The notes beneath the pieces were generated by a model that was not told the DNA's origin, made no database searches, and was given only the letters and a program-made list of their open reading frames with translations. DNA of 64,000 nt from Mesocentrotus franciscanus (taxonomy: Eukaryota > Echinodermata > Echinoidea > Camarodonta > Strongylocentrotidae): NCBI GenBank assembly GCA_037976565.1, contig CP137671.1:12457669-12521668 (forward strand), written 5' to 3'. Each line of letters starts with the position of its first letter. The first letter of the stretch is position 1. A program made the translations under genes and the position numbers. Shown one piece after another: positions 24,491-35,899 of the stretch.

Positions 24491-24834
24491 TTCGAATTAA
24501 ATATAATGATTATAGATTATTATATTATCATAGACCTATTATCCTGTCCTCCATTGTACCAGAGCCCCATCAATGGTTAAACCCAGGCTACGCCTCTGAA
24601 ATTAAAATATCTCTATTTCCTTCTCCTGATCAGCACACTACGGTTAAGTTGGTAATAAGTACATCAAAAAGATGGGAGGCGAAAACCCGGAAAGCCCAGT
24701 TTTCGTACGGAGCGATAATAAAAATGTAGACCGCATCCTAATTTGTCTAAATGATATTGATTCTTCAATAAAATTGATTACATTAAGATAATGGCCTATT
24801 ATTGTATAAAATACTTTCTCTTTCGATTGAGAGG

Positions 24835-25785
24835 CACACACATAAAAACAAATTGATAGATTTTTCTGTGCATTTTTAAAGTTAAACACATGTATACATC
24901 AATGGTTTTCATATCCTTTTAAGAAATTAGTGGTAATAAAATGTATATTGAATCGTTTGTCTAAATTATTGATAAACAAATCAAGTTTCTGTAGTGCACT
25001 CAAAAGTAATTACAGAAAGCAATTAAAATAATTGTTTAATGCGTACATGCAGTATTAGTTACGGATTCAAGCATCCTGTGTATATAGTCATTTGCATCAC
25101 AACAGCTAGGACAATTATCAGTCATTATTTTTATGATCTTGGTTCTCTCCATGTAGAACATTATATTGCAAGGGATGCAAAGGCACCAGGGGGCTAGCGC
25201 AGCCTAACAAGAGTGACAGGAAGCTCCTCATCGCTGTGCAGATGGGCATTTTTGAATAACTTCGTTATTATTATTGAATCGGCAAAAGTTGGGAATTTTC
25301 TATTTATGTTAATTTTTATTAACTCCCTTTCTCAGACTTCATAATTATAAAGTTGATGAGATAAAACAAGGAAGGGAGATTTCTACACACCTTTTGCTCA
25401 CTGTGACTCTTCACTGTATTATGATGACTTTTTATGACTGATTCTTCAGTGTGGACAAGGAATCACCTCAGATCATCGAACTTGTTATCATCATTCTTGA
25501 ACTTTTTGCACATCCTCGACTAAAACAACTTTGTACAATTGTTCTGGTCGACATCATAGCCCAACTCGTTACAAAATATCGTCATGTACACGTGTGTACG
25601 CCTCCTGCAGGATTAGCTATAAGTACTCTATACATGATTGTGAGGAAGATTTCGTGAACTCTTGATAAATCCTCAATAGTTCTCTTGAAATAATATAATA
25701 GGCCGTACATATTAAAGTCAATTCTGAACAGAAGGATTTAACTTTTGCATGAGGCAGTTCGTTACTGGAAACTTCGTCTTCAATT
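24835..25785 (+). repeat. Upstream duplicate of the TLR1 promoter/leader segment
   Basis: A direct copy of 25998-26955 lying about 1.17 kb further upstream. It includes the TATA-like and octamer motifs (25081-25097), the GTACACGTGTGTAC palindrome and the first part of the leader uORF, then breaks off at CGTCTTCAAT. A 210-base spacer separates the copies. No such duplication with these breakpoints exists in units 2 or 3. Confidence 0.85.
25081..25097 (+). promoter_or_regulatory. TATA-like box plus octamer motif (displaced copy)
   Basis: TATATA followed three bases later by ATTTGCAT, the POU-domain octamer in reverse orientation. It is inside the displaced upstream duplicate, so it is probably not the start site nearest TLR1. 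Confidence 0.4.
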
Positions 25786-26242
25786 TTTTTTGTCCCGGAA
25801 ATTGGAAAATTATACCGACCGATATTTTGTTCAGTGGGGGGTAAAGTCAGTTTTTTTCACCCTTTAGCACAAAAAGTCTTTTTTATTTTTTTATTTTTTT
25901 TACATTTGAAAAAAAAAGTGAGGGGGGGTTCCTCCGAATCACACACAACAAAATTGAGGGGGTTTAACCCCAAAACCACCCCTTCGTACGCGCCTGCACA
26001 CACATAAAAACAAATTGATAGATTTTTCTGTGCATTTTTAAAGTTACACACATGTATACATCAATGGTTTTCATCTCCTTTTAAGAAATTAGTGGTAATA
26101 AAATGTAGATCGAATCGTTTGTCTTAATTATTGACAAACAATTCAAGTTTCTGTAGTGGACTCAAAAGTAAAACAGAAAGCAATTAAAAGATTTTTTTTA
26201 ATGCGTACATGCAGTATTAGTTACGGATTCAAGCATCCTGTG

Positions 26243-26259
26243 TATATAGTCATTTGCAT
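26243..26259 (+). promoter_or_regulatory. Candidate TLR1 core promoter: TATATA plus octamer
   Basis: TATATA (26243-26248) and ATTTGCAT (26252-26259), about 730 bases before the TLR1 start codon. The same pair is at matching positions in units 2 and 3. Assignment as a promoter is inferred from motif form and position; no transcript start is known. Confidence 0.4.
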
Positions 26260-26919
26260 CACACGAGCTAGGACAATTATCAGTCATTATTTGTATGAGC
26301 TTGGTTCTCTCCATGTAGAACATTATATTGCAAGGGATGCAAAGGCACCGGGGGGCTAGCGCAGCCTGACAAGAGTGACAGGAAGCGCCTCATCGCTGTG
26401 CAGATGGGCATCTTTCATTATTTTGTTGACTGCGTTATTATATTGAATCGGCCAAAGTTGAGAATCTTCCATTTCTGTTAATTTTTTTATTAACTCCCTT
26501 TTTCAGACTTCATAATTATATAGTTGATAAGACAAAACAAGGAAGGGAGATATCTACACATCTATTGCTCATGGTGACTCTTCACTGTATTATGAGGACT
26601 TTTTATGACTGCTTCTGCAGTGTGGACAAGGAATCACCTCAGTACATCGGAATCGTAATTATCATTCTTGAACTCTTTGCGCATCCTCGACTAAAACAAC
26701 TTTTACAAATTATTCTGATCGACATCATAGCCCAACTCGTTACAAAATATCGTCATGTACACGTGTGTACGCCTCCTGCAGGATTAGCTATAAGTACTCT
26801 ATACATGATTATGAGGAAGATTTCGTGAACTCTTGATAAATCCTCAATAGTTCTCTTGAAATAATATAATAGGCCGTACATATTAAAGTCAATTCTGAAC
26901 AGAAGGATTTAACTTTTGC

Positions 26920-26967
26920 ATGAGGCAGTTCGTTACTGGAAACTTCGTCTTCAATCGTGGCATCTAG
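26920..26967 (+). other. Upstream ORF in the TLR1 leader
   Basis: ATG plus 14 codons and TAG (encoding MRQFVTGNFVFNRGI), ending 9 bases before the TLR1 ATG. It is identical in all three units. Short uORFs close to a main start usually lower translation; whether the leader is transcribed across this point is not shown by the sequence. Confidence 0.45.
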
Positions 26968-26976
26968 GAAATCATT

Positions 26977-29900
26977 ATGTTCGTGTCTCCGGTTATTCGT
27001 GGTACAGTCTTCCGGAGCCCTGTCTGCCTGTGGATTGTTGGTGCCCTGTCTTTGCTTTCTGGATCACTACCTTTTGAGGATGTTCCAAGAAAATTGGGAG
27101 TTGTCTCACTTGGGCCCCATGGATGCCGCCTTAATATTTCTGGCCTTGGAACCAACGCGACCTGTTCTCGTCTGGATCTCAGATCTGTCCCTCAAGATCT
27201 TCCAAGGAACACCATAATGCTTGATCTCTCATGCAACAAGATTACAACGCTCTACAATGAATCTTTCGCCTATCTCCTAGAAATAATCACGATCTGGGTG
27301 GGAGAAAATGGTCTCCGGCGGGTGGAAGAAGGAGCATTTGAATCGTTGATTCATCTAAAAGAATTATCACTTCGAAGAAATCAGTTAGTTTCTCTTCCAT
27401 CGGGCTTGTTTAGCTCAAACCATCGTCTCTCAAAACTCATCCTCTCTGGAAACCAACTTGGTTTAATTCCAAGTAGCTCGTTACCGTTGTCAAACAGTAT
27501 CACTTTGCTTGCATTGAGTTACAATAACATTTCCACCATCAATCCCCACGATTTTAGTCCTTTGGAGAATTGCTCGTTGACTAAACTCTCTCTAAAGTGG
27601 AATGCTTTACATGATCTGCCATCCAGAGTATTTTCATACTTGAGGAAAATTGACACATTGTCTCTTGAAATAAATGTCCTTTCTGAACTTTACATTTCCT
27701 CACTTTTAGGAAATACCAACATTCAAAGGCTGTTCTTGGACAGCTGTCAAATAAATAGTATAGTTCCACTTAACCGCTCTTCTGTTACCTTGGATGGCCT
27801 GCCTACAATCATTCATTTAAGTTTGGCAAGAAACAGATTAAGATCCCTAGCAGACTTCACATTTAGGGGTTTGAATCGTACAAAAGTTCTTGAACTTCAG
27901 GCTAACCGCATTTGTCTGATATCAAATAGAGCTTTCTGTGGATTGGACCAGATGATAGAATTAGATCTATCCCGTAATCTCTTAGCTTCCTTAACCCTAA
28001 TAAGGCCGGGCTATTTGAGTTCTTAATACGGCCGGGGGGGGCCATTATGGCCCCCTAAGATCTCGGCCGTGAAACGGCCGATCGCCGCGAAAATTTGCAT
28101 GCATGTCAAGTGAAGTGTATAGAATACTATAGCAATTTCAATTTTTGATAAAATTACTCATTTGCATATTTATGGTAAATTATGCAAATAAGGTCAAAAA
28201 TTCATATTTTTACCCATAAATCATATATTCTTCATATTTAAGCTTTCTTTTCCACTACATATATTTGTTAGACCATTTGGAATAATAATACGAAAAAAAT
28301 TTGGAAAGCTAGGTTATTCCTTATGTTATCTCTTGTTTTGATAATTTCTTATGTATTTCATTGTTTTTTTAACTTATGTATTTTATTGTTTTTGTTGTTT
28401 TATTTCATTTCTAACTATAATTCAACTATTTTGACCCCAAAACAAACACCTAAACTTTAAACAAGACCAAATAACCAATGTTTTATCTCTTTTAGAAAAA
28501 TGATATTTCCATATGTTTTGTACACAAATCACGAAAATTAGTGATTTTCGGGCCGACATGTAAAAACAAAAGGTCACGTGACTTTGTAACAGTAGGTCCG
28601 ATTTTCAAAAAAAATGTTTTAAAAGATGCGCAAGAATCGAAAGAATAAAGTCATGAAGCGGCGGGGCGTCATCCGTATGCGTTCCCGAACAATAAGAAAA
28701 TCGGAGGGGGCCATGATGCCCCCGGCATTATTAGGGTTAACCTCCGGTATATTTTCCTGTAACAAAATGGTACAGAGAATAAAACTTGCCGGGAACAACA
28801 TTGCTAGTTTTTCAACTGATATACTATCTGGTCTGCCTTCTCTAACCCACTTAGACCTCGCACACAATAGTCTCGGTGACATTGCGAGCAATGGATCTCT
28901 GGGAATTCCTTCTCTGGAAAATCTAGATCTTTCTTTCAATAAATTCAAATTGATCAAAAAGTTTTTCCTTTGGGGTTTGACAAATCTCAAAATACTAAAG
29001 GTGTCCCATAATGAAATTTAAAATGGTTACTCTCCCTATACTTTCGCAAAGTTGGAATACCTGAACGAGCTTCATCTCACAAATGAAAATTACCAAGGCA
29101 TAAATACAGTTTTTAGCTCCATGGGGCGCCTTTCTAGATTGGATTTATCATTTTCAATATTGAAGTTTTTAACTCAAAGTCCATTCAAAAACACTTCGTC
29201 TCTTGTGTCACTGGTTATGCGTGAAAACAAATTAAAGAGTATAGATTTATTGAGTATGTCTAAAAAATCACTTTTTGTTGGACTGAAATCATTGAAAAAG
29301 CTAGACTTAAGAGGGAATCATCTATCTATCTTACAAACAGGTACTTTCAACCCTCTTGTGAATCTCAGACACTTGTATTTGTCCAAGTGTTCTATCAAGG
29401 TATTAAGTCCCAGAATCTTTAGCAGTCTCGCTTTCCTATCAATCCTGTATCTTAACCAGAATGAAATCACGAATATACCTGCGGATCTGTTTCAAACGCA
29501 GCATCGCCTGTCTGTCCTGTACATCAGCAACAATAAACTTGACTTGATTCCGAGGATACTGTTCAACGAAACTCCTTTTCTGCACAAGCTTTATATGGAT
29601 GGAAACCAGATTTCCACAATAAAACCTAAGACCATGCTTCCAAGAAACAGTACACTGATACTAGATGCGTCTCGAAACCCCTTTTCCTGCACATGTGATC
29701 TTAGTTGGTTTGTGCATTGGATCCGTTCTAGCAACGTTGATATCCATCATCCTGAAGACACACTTTGTTCACCCTCTTCAATCGAAGAAGAAGTACATTC
29801 ACCTATCCTGTCATTCCATCCCGACCAGTACTGTGGCATCAACATTCTGGCTGTCACATGTGCACCCTGTGCAGTTGTTCTGCTTACAGTGATATGCTTG

Positions 29901-30470
29901 ATGGCTTACAAGTATAAATGGTGGTTCAACTACAAGATCTTCCTCCTAAAGCTAGCAATCTGTGGTTACGAGAAAATCAACCATGACTTTGATGCACAGG
30001 AATATGAGTACCAGCTTAACCTTATGTACATTGAAGATGACGAGGGGTGGGTGAACGAGATCATGAAGCCGGTCCTGCAGGAGAGGTTTCCACATCTGCA
30101 AAAAGTCGTTTTTGGCGACAACAACCTCAACATCGGGATGTTCTACATCAACGCTCTTCATTATGCAACTGAGAACAGCTTCAAGACTGTCCTGTTGCTT
30201 AGTTACAACTCGGTGGATGATGCCTGGTTCCTAACCAAGCTGCGCATAGCGCTAGAACATATTAACGACACGAGGCTGGACAAGGTCATACTGATTTTCC
30301 TTGAGGATATCCAGGATGATGACATTCCGTACCTGGTACGGTTGTTCCTTAGTAAGAACAAACCTTACATGCTTTGGACCGAGGACGAAGATGGCCAGGA
30401 ACTTTTCTGGGCCAAATTTGAAAAAAGCATGAGGGCGAACAAGGCATTCAATAATGTTATTCCTGTTTAG
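26977..30470 (+). pseudogene. Toll-like receptor, copy 1 (MITE insertion and nonsense codon)
   Basis: TLRs are membrane pattern-recognition receptors that signal through a cytoplasmic TIR domain. Numbering without the insert gives 915 residues: signal peptide (about 1-30, core VCLWIVGALSLLSG), LRRNT with Cys50 and Cys63, about two dozen LRRs, LRRCT with Cys656, 658, 682 and 704 (a single cysteine cluster as in vertebrate-type TLRs), a membrane span at about 705-730, and a TIR domain at about 759-900. The gene is intronless, as is common in sea urchin TLRs. The start is the ATG giving an intact signal peptide. Lesions are a 742-base MITE at 27995-28736 and a TAA at 29019-29021 where copies 2 and 3 have AAA; the frame is open elsewhere. 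The TIR is unusual: GDNNLNIG stands where RDxxPG is expected, and box 1 reads YQLNLMY. FW of box 3 is kept. It is the oldest-looking of the three pseudogenes and also lacks the AATAAA found downstream of the others. Confidence 0.93.
27995..28736. mobile_element. piggyBac-like MITE inserted in TLR1
   Basis: A 742-base insert absent from TLR2 and TLR3, flanked by TTAA on both sides (27991-27994 and 28737-28740). Ends are inverted: CCCTAATAAGGCCGGG on the left and CCCTAATAATGCCGGG reading inward from the right. TTAA duplications with termini starting CCC are the signature of piggyBac elements. It encodes no transposase, so it is non-autonomous. Discounting it and one TTAA, the flanking coding frames agree. 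It splits an LRR after LSRNLLASLT. Confidence 0.92.
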
Positions 30471-32644
30471 CTTCAATTCAAATTGGCAACACCTAAAATA
30501 ACAAAATAACTTTGGCTCGTTGCAACAAATTTATCATTCGATAAACGACCTGGAAAATAATGTTATTATATCTTCTAATTTGAAAATAGAGTAAGAACGT
30601 GATCAACAATTATTGTAATATTTTTCTATTTCACTTAACATGCTGAAACGATTCTTTGCCTGTACAAGTTGGAAATACATGTACAGTATTTCCAGAATAG
30701 AATTGTGAAAATCACTTAAACACCAACCATTGAGTGATAATCATGATGATCATATGCAAATTAAAACCGAACAGGTGTATAAATAATGTACTTGAAAACT
30801 TTATTTCTGACCATTAGCCAGAAATTTGAAGAAAGATCGACGACTTCTTTTTCATCATTAATAACGTATCGCTAGAAATATGATAATGAACTGTTTAATT
30901 GTGTGTGCATAATATTGCGTATTAGTGGTGCAGTGATTATGTTATATTTATATATATTTGGTCTTTCTATGGCCCACCCGTTACCTAGTATCTTTGAAAA
31001 AAGAATATTATAAACATTTGAAACTAATGTTTTCCTTTATATGGTCTGACCAAATAGGCTATTAAGTAAATGCAAACAATATTTACTAAATCTATGATAT
31101 TACGATCGGTAACGTATGGAATAAAATACCTTGGACATGGCATTTATGAGAACATGTAAACCTTCTTGATATATGGGATTATAAGTATATTAAGGTCTTA
31201 GAGGCACGAAAATAATAACAAATTTACAAAACCTTGCTGAATTATTAAACACATTTATATACACTAAAAACAATTAATTTAGTTTAGTTAGTTTAGTTTA
31301 GTTTAGTTTAGTTTGGTTTAGTTTAGTTAAGTTTAGCTTAGTTTAATTTAGTTAAGCAATTTAAAAAAAAGTACAATTGGCATAAAAATAATTCTCTCGC
31401 CGTTTCCATAAAATAATAAAAATGTCAAATAAACATGTTTTAACATAGAATCAGAGATGAGAATGAAACATCACAAATATATACATGTTTAAAAAATAAA
31501 TAATTTAACATTATCACATTTTCTTTCAACCAAGTTATTGCGTCTGCATAAAGCGAGAAGGGCGTTAACGCATCATCATTGCGCTTAGTACTACCAATAC
31601 CCTTCTCATTCTCAGCAGGCAATAACTTAATATATGGGGTTATACAGGACAAATCCCGATGATCATGATATTTTGCTGAAGATACATGCACAATCAATGT
31701 TCTTGTCTTAAACATGGGCGTAATAATGATGAGATGAGTCATAAATAATTATTTCACATTAAAAAGGTTGGTGTTTGTAAAGGAAGTTCCAGTAGGTTTT
31801 GAGACAAAATCTTAACAAATATTGTCTAAGGAATGAAACCCGAGACATCTTCAAAGAGAGTCAAAAGTCTTAACAGTCAATATGCCTACATTTAAAGCAT
31901 GTACACGTACATGTATATGTAAAGGAGATTTCATTTTGTTAAAAGGTGTATATATATACAGGTGTAGAAATTATAAAATTGATATTTTGTATTAATGATT
32001 GATTAAATGTTATACTCACTGATGTTTGCACATCAAAAAAGATGATCTTTGTAAGTTTGTATAGGAAGTTTGAGTAGGCTTTGAGACATAATCTTAATAT
32101 GACTTAAGGTTTTGAAGTTAAAGGTTCAGAAAATGACTTTTTGTTAAAAGTGGTGATATTTAGAGCATTTCAAAGTAGATAACTTGGGAGTTTCTAGCCA
32201 GAAAAAGAAATAAAGAGAGACAGAGACAGAGACAGAGAGATAGAGAGAGTGCACGGGGTGGATAAGAAAGGAAAGACAATAGAAGACGATGCGACCCACG
32301 CGCACATCTTCGCCAACTCGAGCATGTCGAGGGCACTATGTTTTCTCAGATTTCATCAAACTCGTGCCCGCCCCCCCATAATGTAACCAGTTCCCTGTCA
32401 GTAGGCTCAACTTATACTGCGACATAGTCAGAGGTAACCACTGACACATGATTGTTATTGCTTCGAAATTCCTGAGCTTCCAGGGTCTCCGCCCCCGGAC
32501 CCCACGTTAATTTACGCTCGCTACGCTCTACCTGATCGTAAATACTTTAGCCGCCCCCCGCCCCCCACTTAAAAAAAAATACGTTCCGCAGGGCCTGCAA
32601 ACAACAAGTTTTTAAAAACTAATTGAATATTGAATACTTTAACT
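30471..32644. other. TLR1 3' flank, non-coding
   Basis: Shared with the flanks of TLR2 and TLR3. It contains a GTTTA pentamer tract (31279-31355), a small hairpin at 31556-31610 (GAGAAGGG paired with CCCTTCTC) and GA-rich runs near 32215. At the position of the AATAAA seen after the other copies it has AATTAA (30759-30764). Confidence 0.6.
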
Positions 32645-33560
32645 AAAAGCCGATGGTTTGGTTTGCGCTTGTGACTGACTGGAATCAGATACGGCGCCAG
32701 AGTATCAAGAGAGAGCGGGGTTCACAGGTTACAGATATCTGACGAGGGGGAAGGGGGGATGTTTGAAAAACATTTGGGGTGTTCCCCCTGACTGATATAT
32801 ACCTTTAGTGACAAACATCAATTTCAAACCAAGATCAATGACATCGAGAGACTGGTGGTAGTGCGTATAACAACAATATCAATGCCAGGCAGGGACGGCA
32901 GAATGTTTTTTTCTTGGTAAGGAATTGCCAAAAGAAGGGCACTTTTTGAAAGTGAGCACCATTAAAAGCATGATGGGAACGATTGAAACATCACAAATTT
33001 ATATAATATAACCTCAAATGCATTGTCATCTTCCTTGACACGAAATGCAAACATAAGAGAGAAATGGAAAGAGGGAAGGAGGAAAAGAGAGGAGAGAGAG
33101 AGAGAGAGAGATCCTGCATAAATCTTCAGGATGATGTTTACCTTTGACCTTTCCTAATGTATGTGACACTTAAAATCCTTTTATAAAAAGAGGATAATTC
33201 CCTTACTTTAAAAATTATGTAAAATGTGACTTATTAGAAATTTAAAAAAAAAATAAAAGTACATAATGAAGGTTCAAAAGGTGTAGGAGACCCAATAAAT
33301 CTCAGAATATGCATGCTTAATATTTCAAAGATTCCAGCTGCCATAAGTAACATTAACAACAAGGATATCAACAAATTGATGATTACTAGTCATAATTTAC
33401 ATTTAATAACTAAATTATTCATACCCTTACCAAGTCTTTTAATTTTTAAGATCTGTGGAAAATTGGTTTTTCCCAATATATATATTTCTCAAGAATGTGA
33501 CATATCATAGCTTACACCAAATAATTCAACAAATGCCCTAATTCAACCAGTCCACCTTTC

Positions 33561-34545
33561 CATATGGAAACGTTGTATCATCCGCTCAATCTGACTTGCG
33601 TGCATAGAACAAATAAGCATTTTTCCATGAAAAAGTGAAGTTTTCTCAAATGTGCGTTTCTTTCTAGCATTGGGGTGCCCGGGAGTCACTCGGGTAACAT
33701 TTCAAAAAGTATAATATACAAAGACAATATGCAATTTTTCTGTACTTTTGTCGGGAAAAAACATATTTATCCAGCACAATGTCGTCTCTTTTTGCGTTGG
33801 AGACGAGCAAATAGCGAGTTTCAATCACACTTTGGCCGCTCTCGCAAGCTCTCACTCGTTCCACTGTGGTCAAGTAGTCCAGCCTCTGTACCGTTTCCGT
33901 GTCGCGCACCCAATGAGCTGATAAAATAACACACCCTCAACGTTGAAAGTAGACATAGCCATTCCTCTCTTTCTGAGGTCTCGATACGGAAATTTGGGGA
34001 TAGCGCGATCAATGGAGAGAGCGCGCTGTGTGTGGGATCGATGCGTTGGTTGGAGAATAAAAACAATGAACGGACGGAATCTGGACTAGTGGTCAAGCGG
34101 CTTTGGGGCAAGCGGCTAGTGAATATAATAATCGTTAGCTTTCTTCTGGTATTAAATTTGTTTTGATTGGTTGTATATTTTTGTCGGAATGTACTCATTC
34201 ACATAATGGAACTACCTTCCCATTGAAGCCAGTGGCCCGTGACCACAGAACTGTAAATATACGTAGAAGGCTCATAGTGGTTTGAAAAATGTGGCCAGCG
34301 CTCGTACGTGTTTACGTGATATCCGCCATCTCTGTTATTCCTCTTTTGTGTTCGCCGCTTTTTTCTCAACGACAGGCCAGGCTGGAATTCTTGAAATTTG
34401 TGAGCCACACGTCGATCTATGCATTGTGAATTGGGATGAGCGCTTTACGTATTTTACAGTTCTGTGCCCGTGACCCCTGCACACAACGCTGTGTGTTGTG
34501 GTCAACTTCTTTTATGAGACAAATCCAAGGAAACGTTTCCATATG
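33561..34545. mobile_element. Unit 2-specific 1 kb insertion with inverted ends
   Basis: Units 1 and 3 read straight from CCACCTTTCATTCTTGAGTT. Unit 2 has about 985 extra bases at that point, with ends CATATGGAAACGTT and AACGTTTCCATATG inverted. No transposase is recognised. It is probably a non-autonomous DNA transposon; the superfamily is undecided. Confidence 0.65.
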
Positions 34546-35676
34546 TTCTTGAGTTACAAAAAAACAAAAAAACATCAAATTCACAAGGGGTGTGAATAAT
34601 TCCGTTTTTAATTGTATGTTGTGTGCCCATTGAAGGTGACTGAGCCCTCTACTATCTTCTTCAAACTAAAGATTTCTGACCTAATTAAAAATTAATTTGT
34701 AATCTTCAGGACACTTTAATTTTAGCATAACTGTGCACTAACTATTTAAAGGAGGGGCAGGAATAAAAACTGGTCCGAAATACTGATCCTTTGTGGTATT
34801 TTATCTGTATACTGATAAAAGTACATTTTTAGCTAAATTGTGTATTGTGATCAAAAGTCTACTACTTGTTTTCAATATTGGTCTATATTTTGTTGCTCTT
34901 GTTTGGTTTCATTATGTATTTTAACAGTTTAATATTTATCAATTTGTTTATAGTTGCATGTTATTCTAATAATATTATGTAATAAAAGGCTCTCTTTAAA
35001 AAAACTTTTATGTACTGAAGAGTTTACTCTGTATAAAGAATTCAAGGAATGTCACCGTTGGATTAATTCAAATCCGAGCTGGAAACAAAATGTTCTTGAA
35101 TGGTCAATCACAAGTTTCTGTGGCATCAATACAGTGATGTTCTAACACGCATGGAGACCTCGTTGTTATTATGCGTTTAACACGCAATGTACTATTATTA
35201 GTAGTATCGTAAACAACACAGAATGAACGAATAAATAAATGAATAAACAAACAAAAATGAAAATAATAATTATGAACGAGCCTAAAGCTTGTTGGCTGTG
35301 GGTTTAAAAGTTTAATAGAATTGTAGGAATGAAAAAAGGGGAGGGGGAAACGTTGTAAAATATGACGATACGACCCCTTTCCATCCTTCACACTGTGGTC
35401 TTGTTCCTTCGTGTTTCATCCACCTACGTAAACTATGACGTCACCATCAGTAGCGGTTCTAGAGAGGACCCCGATTTTTTTTCTCATGCAAGAGTTTATG
35501 CAAGCTCGCGTAGAAAATGAATGCGAAAACCCCTAAGCCCCCCGCTCCCTGCCCCAAATTGTTCTTCTAATGTCCTTCGGCAAGGCATTAATCTACATCA
35601 TTTTGCCACTCCATACCCAGGAGAGAAATGGGGATCTGGTAGGATGACGAAAGCCTTTGTGTTGGTAATTACCATA

Positions 35677-35795
35677 TGCCCTCACGGTGACCATATGGTA
35701 GGAATACTACGCAGGGAGTGGGGAAGGTGCACATTGTGCGTTAATGAATCCGATAACCGGGGTTATACTATCTGTAAAGCGCTTAGAGACGGTAT
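35677..35795 (+). mobile_element. SINE tail fragment (unit 2)
   Basis: Counterpart of 24368-24490, ending in GTAAAGCGCTTAGAGACGG, with the tRNA head missing. Confidence 0.75.
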
Positions 35796-35899
35796 CTCGT
35801 ATTGAAAATAATTATGACAGATTATTGTCATATTGTCATATTATCCTGTCCTCCATTGTACTAGAGCCCCCTCAATGGTTAAACCCAAGCTACGTCGCT

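Larger units (their letters stand above)
16068..32644 (+). repeat. Tandem segmental unit 1 (contains TLR1)
   Basis: A unit of about 16.6 kb. Homology to units 2 and 3 starts sharply at about 16068 (shared TTTGGTTTGCG followed by GATACGGCGCCAGAG). Left of that point units 2 and 3 agree with each other but unit 1 does not, so this is the array edge. Specific to unit 1 are a LINE, a split SINE with a 3.7 kb insert, a local duplication of the TLR upstream segment and a MITE in the gene. It lacks about 3.9 kb present in units 2 and 3 (36000-39900 and 55320-59170). Confidence 0.9.
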
